Counted from the first letter of the stretch, positions 47,299 to 59,047 are shown. The stretch: DNA of 64,000 nt from Diphasiastrum complanatum (GCA_029204225.1 CM055095.1:27136769-27200768); one strand, 5' to 3'. Translations and numbers: made by a program. The notes: generated by a model from the letters alone, not told the origin.

Positions 47299-48719
47299 CT
47301 GACCGTAGGCCAAATGAGAATTTATTGGATCTTCCTGCCCATGCTTTCCTGTATGAAGCGATTACGATGATTTTGAGTGTTCATACGGCTATGCTTGATC
47401 AGCATTGATAATATATAGATGGTCCTCGGAATGATATAATATGGCCTCTCTTTCTTTAAACACCTTTTGGAAACTTGAAAAAGTAAGCAATCCAGGGCAT
47501 CATATTATGTCTTGTTATCCCTGTTCATGTCAACTTCGTCATTAGCTTTAGGGGAGGAATTTCTCCATTCTGTATGGAAGACTTAATATTCAGAGATTGT
47601 TAACAAATGCCTATCTCAAGGAGTTGAGCTAGCACCATCAACAGGAAAATAGTCACATCAGCTTTTTATTCAGTCTTACGTGATGCCCATGTTGAAGATT
47701 AAATATATCTGCATATACACCTACGCTCTGGAACAAATATTGAGATCAGTTTGATAGTCAAGTTATTGTTACTATAAAACAAGTTCATGCATTCACAATT
47801 GCCTTACAGCATTTCAGTTTGTCACCTAGAAGTCAGGCAATGATCTTGGCCCATGACTGATGTATAGAAAAGCATGTGAAATCTTAGCCACGAAGACATT
47901 AATGAACAGTAAGCAATGAGGTAAGAACATGAATGCTAAACAAATTTTCTGCATAATTCTAGAATCCATAGAAGCGATGAAGATGCCAATACATACAATC
48001 TATTCATTGCAACAAAAGTATATATGTAGAAAAAAACTAGCTCCAGTCCACAATGTTAACCTTGATCAAACAAAGAACATGCTAGCTTTGACCAAACACA
48101 TAGGTAGTCATTCTTTAAGTGGTGCAATCCAGAAAGATGGATGACAACTCCAACAAGTACCTCTGAGGATTCAATAAGTTAGCCAATGATCCTAGCCCTT
48201 GATTGCAGTAGATAAATACAGGTGAAAATCTCAGCCCTTCTAGAAAAATGCAAGTGTAATCTCAACCCCTATACACTCTCAAAACAAGAATGCACAAAGC
48301 TCTACCAATGACATTGACCCACGATTGCATCAACAAAAACTTTCAAGGTCTACATTGATGGTGACAATGCTTGAAGATGTAGATGGAACTTAATGGAGAG
48401 TAGCCTGGATCACCTAGGGCAATTGAGACAATGAGCCTTCTATACTATCACCTAATCACCTCCTTTAGAATCCTCAAAAGTGCTTGCTGGAGATGTCATC
48501 TATCTTTATGACTACATTGCTCCTTCAATGGCTACATATTGAAGTGAAACACCCTGGTGCATTTATTCATAGGAAAAAGTAGTAGGTACATTGATGAAAA
48601 AGATATATACACCCCGAAGGGGAAGTTTAAACAAAAGTAGGCTCAAACAAGAGCGAAGCTTGCAGTAAAGCTAAGATTAATCCAAATCCTGGCATTAAAA
48701 ATAAAAGTGCATAAACTAT
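47299..48719. other. Non-coding gap 3' of the GH28 gene
   Basis: The first part is the probable 3' UTR. A 45-bp stretch at 48049-48093 resembles the reverse complement of about 50456-50500 (see findings). No gene is recognised. Confidence 0.45.
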
Positions 48720-50505
48720 GATGATGTCCATGGGAGTCTGCCAATTGACTGCAGCAGATCGGAAAAGTGAAGAGGTGGTGAGTCGGCTAATGAAGGGAGA
48801 TGAGATGTAACACGTTGTTTGAAAGAAGCCATGAGAATAGAACCAGGAATACCTTGACGCTCTGCCGTCTGATGAGAACACATGCAAAGAAAATCCTCAA
48901 AGCGTCGATGCAAAGTGCCATAAGTCTCAATAGCCAAAGGAAGGAAAGCATCAGTGGGGTGCCTGTCAGAGTAGTTTTTTTCTTCTCTTGTGCTGCGACG
49001 CCTGCCGTTTCTCCTGGTGTAAAGGCAGATCGAGGCAATAGGTCACCACGCGTGGGATCAACAACAACAACATCTGCCAAAGTACGAAGCCCATCCCGAG
49101 AGAAGACAATGTCAACATGTCACGAGAAGAGTGGGACGCGGAAGAAGGAAGGACATGAGACTGCTACTCCCAGAAGGACAGCGGAGGAGGTGGATAGCAA
49201 GAGCATTAATAGGGTGACCACAAACACACTTGGAGAGACCCAAGACCGAAGGATGAGGAAGCCCCAAGCGAAGACGAAGAGTAGTGGTGAAGATGGCCGA
49301 AGACAACTGAAAGGAAGGGATAACAGGCCGAGCTGACAACCAAGCCCCAGCACCATGACCCGCACAAGAAAGAAGTCGAGCTCGATGCAACGCCGAAGGA
49401 TCCTCAGAGAGCATGCTGGAAAGGATATGCTTGTGCACGCGCTCCAAGAGGGTCTCTTGCAGGTGATCTAAACTGAAAGTGAGGAGTTTCTCAAAAGGAG
49501 GAAGACAAGCTTGGGCAGAGAGGGGGAGGAGCTCTAGCGCAACAATGAGGAGGTGCTGGAAAGACAGAGAACCGCTATCCACATGAGCAATGCAATCCGC
49601 CAAGAGAGGGCGAAAGCCAGAAAGGAACCGAGAAGACAAAGCAGGGGCGACAAGAGCCCAGCTCCCAAGAAAAGCTGCAAGTGAAGAAGAAACCGTAGAG
49701 AGAAGACCCACACCTCCACAAGAAATGGGTAACCGAGCCTGGTTCCGAGATGAAAGGGTCTCCACACCATCCAAAGAACCTGGGCCCAAAAGCAGCCAAA
49801 AACATCCATAAGAGAGCTATCAAGGAAGAGAGGAGATGCAAAAAGTCAGGGGTAGGGGGGAAAGTCCGCAGCAGATAAGAAGGACGTTGGATAAAGCAAG
49901 CCGTCAAGATGCCAAACGCGACCTGAGTGTCGCCCAACTGGGGAAGCAGATCTGAATGAGCAACATCCTCCTGGAGAGCCTCACCAAGAAAGGCAGAGCT
50001 GAAGGAAGCAGACCCAAAAGGAACACCTAGAATTCGACTGCCATCCGAAGGAGCAAGGAAACCTTGAGGAGGAACGAAGTCCGGGGGAAGACCTGCTGGA
50101 GACCACACTGAACACTTGCGAGGTTGAATAGACAAACCAAGAGAAGTCAGGTGCTCAAAGAAATGATGAAATGCGAGGAGCACCGTAGAAGCAGGACCAA
50201 CAACATGAGTGTCATCAGAAACCGAAAGAAATAAGCAGGAGAGAAAGGCCTCTGCAGAGCTTGAAGTGCATGAAAATGAGCCAGAGCGAAAAGAGGACCA
50301 GCCAAAGGATCACCTTGACGAGTACCTGCTGCAGACTGGATAGTAGAAAGATCCCCAGAGCGCACATGGTGACTGAAAAAGAGAGGAGTCTCAGTAGCAT
50401 AGAACAACCGCACAAATGGGATAAGCTGAGCCAACTCACCACCAGTCGCGCCGTCAGGGCTAACTTGTTCTTTGTTTGGCCAAGGTTGACATTGTAGGCT
50501 GACAA
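48720..50505 (-). pseudogene. LINE (non-LTR retrotransposon) remnant with CCHC and nuclease-like C-terminus
   Basis: Reading the minus strand from 50505: a reverse transcriptase segment with LIPFVRLFYA and GTRQGDPLAGPLFALA (about 50300-50326), then after a frame change the catalytic SDDTHVVG (about 50196-50219) and LGLSIQPRKCSVWSP. Next comes a long helical region ending in CVCGHPINALAIHLLRC (about 49178-49228), a CCHC motif. After another shift follow VDIVF (about 49110) and DVVVVDPTRGDLL (about 49045-49077), then PLAIETYGTLHRRFEDFL. The order RT, CCHC, acidic PD/D-type strand is that of LINEs with a C-terminal restriction-like endonuclease. The 5' part of RT and any upstream domain are missing. 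At least three frame breaks make it inactive. ORFs on the plus strand here are shadows. Confidence 0.75.
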
Positions 50506-51031
50506 TTATTTACTTAAGATCTTTTTTTTCTTGTGTTAGCAGTCGAGTGAAGGTTGAAGCCCCTCCCTCTAATAATATTATTGGGGGCCTGAGGACTTAA
50601 TCTGGCAGTAGGCTTCTTCTTCACCTTTTATAAATCAATTCACGAGTTTGAGCTAAGGAATAGATTAAGAGTGTACAACATATAATAAGGCCATAGGACT
50701 GGGGGGCCTTAGCACAGACTATTTTACGGTCTTGCCCACATCACTTTTATTGCCATCTCGAGCTTCTTACATTTCACCATTAGCATGACTAACCCACATC
50801 ATTTTGATGTATGTTCCGTAAGTGACTAAACACAAAGTAATTGTAACCCTTTCTTTCTCAGCAATACATGAAGCTTTTTCATTTTAATTTATTTCTAGTA
50901 GGCTTTTTTTTAATATCAAAAATTAATGCTCTTTTCTTTATAAAAGTTGTTTTTTTAGACCATTATTGCATCTAGTCACAGTTAAAATTTGAAATAAATG
51001 CCATTGAATATTAAAATTAAGTAGTGCACAT
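50506..51031. other. Non-coding gap
   Basis: AT-rich sequence between the LINE remnant and the copia gag fragment; nothing recognised. Confidence 0.5.
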
Positions 51032-51406
51032 TTAGGGCTTTAATATTTTTTTTCTTGTAGTATAATCTTGTGGTTGTTTTTCTTGCAATATCTGCATTCT
51101 TCGTCTGTGAATTCGACTGTTCATTGTGTTGTGCTGGTTCCTGGTCTTGCTTTGATTGCTTCGGACCTTTTTTCTTCTTCTGCTTAGTCGTGCTCTTGTT
51201 GGTGTACAAAGCGTAAGAATCAGTTGAGGAACTAGAGGCTTCATTCCTCCACGTGTCTTCCTACAACAACATTGCAATGACTCTTGAAAGAGTCTTGGCA
51301 AGCTTGTAAGCAGTTGCATCACTGCATCTTGATCGTCTATGACAGATCTGACAGTGGCCATTTGCTTCAACAGGTTGGTTGATGTGATTTTGCAGGGAAT
51401 CACCAT
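51032..51406 (-). pseudogene. copia gag fragment (minus strand)
   Basis: The minus-strand ORF contains LLKQMATVRSVIDDQDAVMQ and LLTSLPRLFQES, the second half of the gag polyprotein of copia elements (compare SVIEDSDVVMTLLSSFPFSY at 37.4 kb). Arg/Lys-rich sequence follows where the zinc knuckle is expected, out of frame. No pol or LTR is attached. Confidence 0.7.
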
Positions 51407-51884
51407 TTGCCATCTTGAGGCAGTAAAATTTCTTCTTGAGATGTAGCTTGGAAGCTATATCTCACACTTCATACGTGCTCAAGATGTCCTAGACTTCTTT
51501 GGTGTTGGAAAGTGGTCTGCAGAAGATAGGTCTAGCTTGAAAAGAAATGAACTCGAAAAGAAACAAATGAAAAATAATTCGAGTGTCTAGAAAGAAAACT
51601 TTTCATGCATGGCGGAATAAACTATCTTCATCTTTCCAATGCATGACTATGCGTATCAATTTTAAACAAAACAATAGTGATAGAAATCACGTTTGAACTT
51701 ATAGTAACTAACTTTGAAATTGCCAGTACTACAGTGATTACGTAGCCAAACCCTTAAGCATCGAAAAATTATCAGACAAATAATTAGTCGTGAATTATTC
51801 GCGAATTAGTCATGAAGGAAAAACAGAAATGCCACATTCTGAGACGAAGACTGAATGCAATGAAGGATAGTATTGATTCAGTAT

Positions 51885-52530
51885 GGTCAGCTGGCATCCA
51901 GTTGGCTGGTGATCAGCTGACATCCATCCGGTCCTTGTTATTGATTGCTGATAAGCGGTAAAATTGGCCATAAACGTTCTGTCTGCATAAATGAACCAAA
52001 ATTGTAACTCTGCAGAAATGAACTAAAACACCCACAAGCGACACTATCGGGTTTTTCGCGAAAAAGACAAAAAATGCGAAAAAGGAGAAGGTGCCCTTAA
52101 ATCTCATTAAGAGTTGTCCCACATTTTGCCAGTGTTATTTCCTTAACATTTGAGACTCTTTTGAAGAGCGAAAAATGCAACACTGTGATTTTACACGAGA
52201 TTTCTGTCAGGCAAAAAATGCGACATTGTCGTAAACTCCGTGTAATTCTGCAGACTATATATCACTAAAATTAACATTGATGAAAATGCGAAAAACGCGA
52301 CACTATGAGAAATGCCTTAAAAATTGATTTACAGGGTACCTTCGCTTTTCTATAAGGGCACCTTTGGCATTTGTAGGGCAGTGTTGCCTTTTTTGCCTGT
52401 CATAAATTATGTGTAAAAACACAAAGTCGTCTTTTTCGCCTGTGGAAATCCCCGAGTAAGAATGCAGACAGTCGCGTTTTCGCCTGCCTTATTTTACATG
52501 TAAATATGCAAACTGTGCAACAACACAAGT
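51885..52530 (+). repeat. Dispersed foldback-type repeat, copy 2
   Basis: The left part (51885-52262) matches 5135-5565. The right part (about 52320-52500) contains several of the same words in reverse complement (taagggcacct against aggtgccctta; tttttcgcctgt against acaggcgaaaa), so the unit can fold back on itself. There is no coding capacity. Confidence 0.55.
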
Positions 52531-53128
52531 AAAATATAGCAGCATGAATGGAGGCAGATTAACATAGGATTTAGGAGAGTAAAGGAGATAAATGCAACAC
52601 ATCATGTGAGTCATGAGCAATTGATCATACCTTTCTTTGCTTGAGAAAAGTTGATACTTAATATTCACAATATGGGCAGTACAATTTATAGGTTCACATG
52701 ACTAATTGTTGGACATGGTATCTAGATTTATTCCATACAATCTTTTTGAGGACTACAATCAAAAAGAGGATCGGACCCAACGTACATAAAATGATTCAAA
52801 CTATGTTCTGACAAGTCAATGTCCTCAATCAAACAAATTGCCCTTATGACCTTGTAGCTAGAAGAACTTTTTTAGGATTACATGTAGATTTTGATTCACA
52901 ATGGTGCCATGAGCCCCAAGTAGAAAGGGGAAAAACAATTTACTCTCAAGATGTTGCATAAGTGTCAAATAGGTCAAGGGAAAAATGGTCAAAGGAACAT
53001 TGGGCCGTGAAATTTTATTCATATTCAAGGAAAAATGCAAGAAGTGCTATCAAAGTTGTTATGGCCATATTCAATTAAGGACCTGGAATAGTCCTAATAT
53101 GGTAGACCGGCCCTCCAGTATTTGAGAT

Positions 53129-53534
53129 TGTTGGTCACGCCGTGATTTAATTCCATGTCAAGGCCAGTTTGTGACTAATTAACCTTGAGAGGACCCAGAC
53201 ACTCTACTTGAGAAACATGGAGTATTGCATGTCTGTGTGACAGATATAGACAGGAGTACTGCATGAAGAGATGTGATCTATTTATAGTTGACATGCATGG
53301 GGGTTGCATGGTTTCATACACACGACTCTATTCTCTATATAATGAGGTAGGGATTTTCCCGTCGACATATTGGTTTAGGTTACTAGTTTCTCTCTTCTCC
53401 TCTTCCTTCACATGGCATGGCTTGGGGGCTACATCTAGGTCTGATCTAGGATTGATTGGGCGGTTTGGCTCCATAGTCTCTCCTATTGTGTTCTCCTATC
53501 CTCATCTTAGGGGCAATCCTTTAGGGTCTTTACA
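53129..53534 (+). repeat. 5' LTR of outer retrotransposon
   Basis: The sequence from TGTTGGTC to CTTTACA, about 406 bp, has a TATA element (tctatataa) near 53333-53341 and is directly followed by a primer site. The start is a guess because no second copy is in the window; the end is secure. Confidence 0.5.
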
Positions 53535-53549
53535 TTGGTATCAGAGCCC
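53535..53549 (+). other. Primer binding site of outer retrotransposon
   Basis: TTGGTATCAGAGCCC follows LTR end TACA. The internal region is broken at 53630 by the nested copia and resumes at 59682. Confidence 0.75.
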
Positions 53550-53630
53550 GCGACTAAGATGCGGTTTTGGATGGGGTGGAGACAAGCTCTACATCAAGTT
53601 GGAGGCACATGGATTTATGTCTCGGATAGG

Positions 53631-54289
53631 TGTAAAGAATTGAAAAAGATTATCTATGTTAGATATAGGGGTCTTATGTTTTTTACATCAAGCATCTAGG
53701 TGTAGGATGTTGATAGGAATAAATTTGGCATAGATGGCAAATTATGCATTTCCCCTTGTAATGCCTCTATTGAGCCAAAATAGAGTAAGAGGCTAAACAC
53801 GTGCCAATTAGAGTGTAGACAAGTGTTAAGCTTTTGTTTGATGAATTCCAAGAGGTCCAATAAGAAATTGAGGTGTGCTTGAATATAGTCCAATAGAATT
53901 AAGAGGTGCATGGATCAATGATCCAATAGGATCATATGGTCCAATCATAGTTAAGCATAGTGGTAGCTCGTGGACCTACTAGTATCATTGTACTCCTTAT
54001 TTTGAATGTAATTGATTTGGTGATTTCATGGATTTTGTGAGTTATTGGATTTCTAGCTTTCTCTCTCTACTCGAGGAGAGTAGCTTGTTTTTACTTAGAT
54101 TATTTTTTGAATACTTCCCACACGTGTGAGTGAGAGTTGGAAGTGATTGAATGCATGTAGTAGTGTGTTTTTGCCATAGGATCTAAGATTGATTTTGAAT
54201 CTCAATCTAGTCTTGATCTTGGTCCATCTACACACCTTAGGAGATCACAAGTACATGTTGTGGACAATCCACACGTGTGAAATTCAACA
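53631..54289 (+). repeat. 5' LTR of copia element 2
   Basis: This 659-bp LTR runs from TGTAAAG to TTCAACA and is almost identical to 59048-59681 apart from two indels: it lacks about 33 bp present in the 3' LTR at 59277-59310, and it keeps about 55 bp near 54075-54140 that the 3' LTR has lost. Confidence 0.92.
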
Positions 54290-54302
54290 TGGTATCAGAG
54301 CC
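54290..54302 (+). other. Primer binding site of copia element 2
   Basis: TGGTATCAGAGCC directly follows the LTR end CAACA. Confidence 0.9.
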
Positions 54303-55044
54303 TACCTAAGGTTACCATGCATTTTGATCCATCTAAGTGAAAAAAATTTCATCAATCTTGAGCTAGAAGTTGTCAAGGCCCATTTTCCTAGCTATCTTGT
54401 TCAATCTTGGATCAAAAGAGATCAAAAGGACATTGATTGGGTCTGACCTGGTACTGTACAGCATCAGGTGCTCAGACACGTGTGAGGAACATCCAATTTT
54501 ATTTTGGAAGTCCTCTCATGTTTGATCCATTTATCTTGCTTGATAGCTTGTTTTGAAGCTATTTTTGTCTATTTTCTGTTGCAATCAGTTTCATTCCAGT
54601 TGGTTGGGCTAATCAAAAGTTATAAGCTTTTGAAGAGGGTTAGGTAGGGCACCTAGACCTGGGTGGACACATTTGGTTTGGTCAAGAGATTGCTTGGTTG
54701 ATCCAAAATCACAGTTGAATGCTTGCCAATCTCATCTATATGTGATCTAGGCACTGTTTTGAGATCTTAGCCATTTTGTTTCATGCAATATCATTGTATT
54801 TGAGTCAAATTTGGTTTCTTAGTGTATTTCACACGTGCTAAGAGTGTTAGATCCTAACTTTGCCTATACTCCATCATTTGATGTGAAATAGATCTTGTTT
54901 TAGAGAGATTTGAGTAGCTAGTGAAAATCAATTCACAAATAGTTGCAAGATCTTTCATAGGAGGAGATTTTACTCAATTATTGGATCCTATTGAGAGTGT
55001 GTAGCAACATTTATTGTTCATCATTTGAGTTTTCTTCACTTCAA

Positions 55045-56652
55045 ATGTCTTCAATGGGTTCATCCTTGTTGGAACCAAGTGAAAGATTGACCACTTCAAA
55101 TTATTCAATTTGGAAAATGAGGATGGAGTCCATCTTGATCCTTCAAGATGTGATGGACATAGTTATTGGCCTTGAAGAAGAACCACAAGTTCTTCAAGAG
55201 GTTCAAAAATACAAAAAGAGAGCTAGGATGGCTCTCCACTACATTAAGATGAATGTCTCTAATGAGATATTGAGGGAGATAGGTACTTGTACAACAGCCA
55301 AAGAAGCTTGGGATTGTCTCAAGACTATCTATGAGGCTAAGAATACCTCTAGGCTTCTCACTCTTAGGAATCAAATCTTTCAAGGTAGCCAAAAGAGTGA
55401 TGAGAGTGCATCTAGTTATGTTTTGAGAGTAAAAGATATTCATAGAGAGCTTGCTTGCATTAGTGATTCCATCAATCAAAATGAGCTAGTTCAAGTCATT
55501 CTCAATGGCTTGAGAAGTGAATTTGATAACCTTGTCCAATCCTATGCCATTAAGGAGGAGCTACCAAGTTTGGAGGCTCTACAAAGTGTGCTAATTTCAG
55601 AAGAATCAAGACAAGAGTACAAGCTCTTGAGGATGGACAAGCTTTTTCTCACTCATAATGATGGCAAAGCTCTCTTTGCCAAGGATAAGCACAAAGGGAG
55701 GAGCAAGAACCAACATCAACAATCCTCAAGCAAGGACAAAGTCAAATCCAAAGACAAAGATGAGGAGGAAGATGATTCCTCTAATGCTTCATCATCCAAG
55801 CTCAAGAAGAAGAAGATCAAGTGCTTTTATTGTGGCAAGGAAGGTCATTATGCCACCAATTGCTTCAAAAAGAAGAATCAACTCAAGCAAGCCAATATTA
55901 CCAATGAGAAGGAAGACACTATTGCAAGTGATGGAGAGGGATCTCTTATGGTCTCTAGTTTCTCATCTACTCCTTTCAAGAAGGACGGCCTATGGTATAT
56001 TGATAGTGGAGCCTCTTCACATATGTGTAGCTCCAAGGACTCTTTCTCTTTTATTGCACCTTATGATGGAGTCAAGAAATCAATATACACTGCAAATGAT
56101 TTTGAATGTCCTATTGAAGGCATAGGAAACATTCCCTTGAAGCTTGCATCCTCTAAAGTTCTTTCTCTCTCTAGAGTTCTTTATGTACCTAAGCTTACCA
56201 AGAATCTTATTAGTGTTGGCCAATTGCTTGATAATGGCCTTGATGTAAAATTCAATGTTGATACTTGCACTATCAAGAATAATGATGAGATACTTGCATT
56301 AGGATCTAGATTTGGTGGCATCTATAAACTAGATCCAAATGAGTATGTGAATGCTTGTAATGTTGCTCTTGTGAACAAGCTCTCTATGGAGGAATTATGG
56401 CATAGGAGGTTGGGACATCCCAACTACAAATCCATGCTCTTTATGATCAAAGAATCCAAAGCTATTGGCTTGCCAAAGTCACTCTCCAAGAAGATCAAGC
56501 CTTGTGAGGCTTGTGCTATTGCTAAATTTCACAAAATTTTTTACAAGATCTTCTATCAAAAGCAAGCATCCTTTGGAGTTAATCCACTAGGATGTGCATT
56601 TCTCATCAACTACAAGCAAGGGAGGAGCCACTTGTTTTGTTACTTTCATTGA
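55045..56652 (+). CDS. copia element 2 gag-protease-pre-integrase ORF
   Basis: The start is taken at the ATG at 55045; the frame is open further up, but there it has no gag-like sequence. In order it shows the gag head (SNYSIWKMRMES), gag body to about residue 200, a Lys/Asp/Ser-rich linker, a CCHC knuckle (CFYCGKEGHYATNC, about 55830-55872), the aspartic protease (WYIDSGASSHMC, about 55993-56028) and the GAG-pre-integrase LWHRRLGHPNYKSM. The integrase zinc region starts at KPCEACAIAKF. The frame then shifts near 56550-56560, and the last 25 residues before the stop at 56650 are out of frame. It encodes the structural protein of the cytoplasmic particle plus protease; the break uncouples it from pol. 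Confidence 0.9.
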   Translation: MSSMGSSLLEPSERLTTSNYSIWKMRMESILILQDVMDIVIGLEEEPQVLQEVQKYKKRARMALHYIKMNVSNEILREIGTCTTAKEAWDCLKTIYEAKNTSRLLTLRNQIFQGSQKSDESASSYVLRVKDIHRELACISDSINQNELVQVILNGLRSEFDNLVQSYAIKEELPSLEALQSVLISEESRQEYKLLRMDKLFLTHNDGKALFAKDKHKGRSKNQHQQSSSKDKVKSKDKDEEEDDSSNASSSKLKKKKIKCFYCGKEGHYATNCFKKKNQLKQANITNEKEDTIASDGEGSLMVSSFSSTPFKKDGLWYIDSGASSHMCSSKDSFSFIAPYDGVKKSIYTANDFECPIEGIGNIPLKLASSKVLSLSRVLYVPKLTKNLISVGQLLDNGLDVKFNVDTCTIKNNDEILALGSRFGGIYKLDPNEYVNACNVALVNKLSMEELWHRRLGHPNYKSMLFMIKESKAIGLPKSLSKKIKPCEACAIAKFHKIFYKIFYQKQASFGVNPLGCAFLINYKQGRSHLFCYFH

Positions 56653-59029
56653 TGATTACACAAGATTCACTTGGATATATCTTCTTGCTTCAAAATCTAT
56701 GGTGTTTGATCATTTCCTTATTTTCAAAGCTTATGTAGAGAAGCAATTCTCATTCAAGATAAAAGCTCTTAGAAGTGATGGAGGTGGTGAATATATCTCC
56801 AATAAATTTCAAGATTTTTGTGAGCTTGAAGGCATTAAAAGAGAGTTTTCTTGTGCCTACTCTCCATCTCAAAATGGAGTGGCCGAGAGAAAGAATAGAT
56901 CTCTATGTGAATGTGCAAAATCTATGAGAATTGAGGCATCTTTGCCCAAAGATTTTTGGGGAGAAGCCATTAATTGTGCAAATTATCTTTGCAATAGGCT
57001 CCCACATATAGCTCTTGGAGGAAAGTCACCATATGAAATCTTATTTTTGAAGAAGCCTAAGGTTGATCACCTTAGAGTTTTTGGATGCTTATGCTTTGTC
57101 CATATTCCCTTGGAAACAAGGAATAAGAAAGATCCTAGTGCATGCAAAGGGATCATGGTTGGATACTTATCCACCAAGAAAGCCTATAGAGTCTTTATGC
57201 TCTCTACTTCTCAAGTTATTGAAAGTAGAGATGTTGTCTTTCATGAAGATCAACACTCATCATTTGAAGAGGCCGAGATCAAGAAATCTATGGATGCATC
57301 ATCAACTATTGATTTTGAAGACAATCATGATGTGATGGGGTCGAGATTTGAAGAAGACTCTCCTCGGATTTTTTCACCAAGAAGATCCATGAGAGATAGA
57401 TCCGAGCCTAAGAGGCTCTCATATGTTGACAAAGGCAAACAAGTGGATCTTGATTCCACTAATTATGTTTTTTATGTCTCTCATGAAGAGCCAAAGAATG
57501 TACAAGAGGCACTCAATACCAAGGAGTGGTATGATGCCATGAAGCGAGAGTATGATGCATTGATCACCAACAATACTTGGGAGCTTGTGGATCCTCCATC
57601 CAACAAGCATGTGATTGGTTGCAAGTGGGTATTTCGGATCAAGTTCAATCATGATGGCACCATCAACAAGCATAAAGCAAGATTATGTGCCAAAGGATTT
57701 GCTCAAATCCATGGTCTTGATTATGAGGAGACCTTTGCACCCATTGCAAAGATGGTGACAATAAGAATTCTTATTTCTCTTGCTTGTTTTTTCAAGTGGA
57801 AGGTGTTCCAATTAGATGTATCCAATGCTTTTCTAAATGGTTATCTTGAGGAGGAGATCTATATGGAACAACCTCAAGGATTCATCAAGGATGAGTCCAA
57901 AGTGTGCTTGCTCTTCAAAAGTCTTTATGGACTCAAGCAAGCACCAAGATCATGGTATTCAAGACTTAACTCTTTTCTTATCTCACTAGGATTTACTCTT
58001 AGTGACTATGATCCTTCCATGTATCTAAAGTTTGTTGATAACAATATTGTCATTCTTCTAATTTATGTTGATGACATTATTCTTTGTGGAAGTTGTATCA
58101 AGCTAGTTGATGAAACCAAGCTAGCACTTGGATGTGAGTTTAAAATGCAAGATCTAGGAGAGATGCATGACATCCTAGGCCTAGAAATTGATTTTTATGA
58201 AAATCATGTCTTTATATGCCAATCTAGATATGCTCACTCTATGCTGAAAAAATTCCATATGGAAAATTCTAAGAGCATAGATACTCCAATGGAGCAAATT
58301 GTAAAAGATCCTAATAAAGGTGATGAAAGATCCTTTGAGGACATCACACTTTTTAGGAGTCTTGTAGGCTCCTTGATTTGGCTTACCATTACTAGGCCCG
58401 ATCTAAGTTTTTGTGTGCACAAATTGAGTCAATTTATGCAAGATCCTAAGATCCATCATTGGAAGATTGCCAAGAGGATTCTAAGATATGTATCTTCATC
58501 TTGTGATTATGGTCTACTCTATAAAAGTGAAGATCTATCCATTATTGGCTACTCGGATTCGGACTTTGCAAGTGACAAGATGGATCGAAAGTCTATTAGT
58601 GCATACACTATCTTTCTTGGAGGCAATCTAATATCTTGGCTTTCCAAAAAACAAGATACTATATCTCTCTCTTCATGTGAGGCCGAGTACAAAGCACTCA
58701 CTACAACTACCAAAGAAGTGCTTTGGATCAAGAGGTTATTAATGGAGCTAAAGTGCATCAAGAAGGATGATCTACCAATGATCAAGTGTGATAACATCTC
58801 GGCCCAAGCTCTTGCCAATAATCCCATATTTCATGCAAGAAGCAAGCACATAGAAGTGGCACACCATTTTGTGAGAGAAAAGCTTATTGGAGGAGAAATC
58901 TATTTGGAGCATGTCAACTCGTCCTCTTGTATTGCCGATCTACTCACCAAGCCTTTGAGCGAAAGTGCTTTCATCAAGCATAGATCTAATCTTGGAGTTA
59001 TATCAAGATCAATGCTCAAATCTTCATAG
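56594..59029 (+). CDS. copia element 2 integrase-RT-RNase H ORF
   Basis: The frame opens right after an in-frame TAG (56588-56590); there is no proper start, so it was once joined to gag. Domains: integrase core (FIDDYTRFTWIY, SDGGGEYIS, SQNGVAERKNRS with the catalytic Glu), LKKPKVDHLRVFGC, RT (NNTWELVDPP, HVIGCKWVFRIKF, FQLDVSNAFLNGYLEEEIY, YGLKQAPRSWYS, and the YVDDIIL active site at about 58060-58080), and RNase H (GYSDSDFASDK, WLSKKQDTISLSSCEAEY, HARSKHIEVAHHFV). It ends at 59027 just before the 3' LTR. RT and RNase H motifs look intact. Expression would need suppression of the stop and of the upstream frameshift. Confidence 0.92.
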   Translation: MHFSSTTSKGGATCFVTFIDDYTRFTWIYLLASKSMVFDHFLIFKAYVEKQFSFKIKALRSDGGGEYISNKFQDFCELEGIKREFSCAYSPSQNGVAERKNRSLCECAKSMRIEASLPKDFWGEAINCANYLCNRLPHIALGGKSPYEILFLKKPKVDHLRVFGCLCFVHIPLETRNKKDPSACKGIMVGYLSTKKAYRVFMLSTSQVIESRDVVFHEDQHSSFEEAEIKKSMDASSTIDFEDNHDVMGSRFEEDSPRIFSPRRSMRDRSEPKRLSYVDKGKQVDLDSTNYVFYVSHEEPKNVQEALNTKEWYDAMKREYDALITNNTWELVDPPSNKHVIGCKWVFRIKFNHDGTINKHKARLCAKGFAQIHGLDYEETFAPIAKMVTIRILISLACFFKWKVFQLDVSNAFLNGYLEEEIYMEQPQGFIKDESKVCLLFKSLYGLKQAPRSWYSRLNSFLISLGFTLSDYDPSMYLKFVDNNIVILLIYVDDIILCGSCIKLVDETKLALGCEFKMQDLGEMHDILGLEIDFYENHVFICQSRYAHSMLKKFHMENSKSIDTPMEQIVKDPNKGDERSFEDITLFRSLVGSLIWLTITRPDLSFCVHKLSQFMQDPKIHHWKIAKRILRYVSSSCDYGLLYKSEDLSIIGYSDSDFASDKMDRKSISAYTIFLGGNLISWLSKKQDTISLSSCEAEYKALTTTTKEVLWIKRLLMELKCIKKDDLPMIKCDNISAQALANNPIFHARSKHIEVAHHFVREKLIGGEIYLEHVNSSSCIADLLTKPLSESAFIKHRSNLGVISRSMLKSS

Positions 59030-59047
59030 ATAATTTTTTAGTAGGAG

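Noticed and set aside
48800..49811. Plus-strand Lys/Arg-rich ORFs at 48800-49336 and 49590-49811.
   Set aside because: They are antisense shadows of the LINE coding strand, where RT, zinc and nuclease motifs are found.
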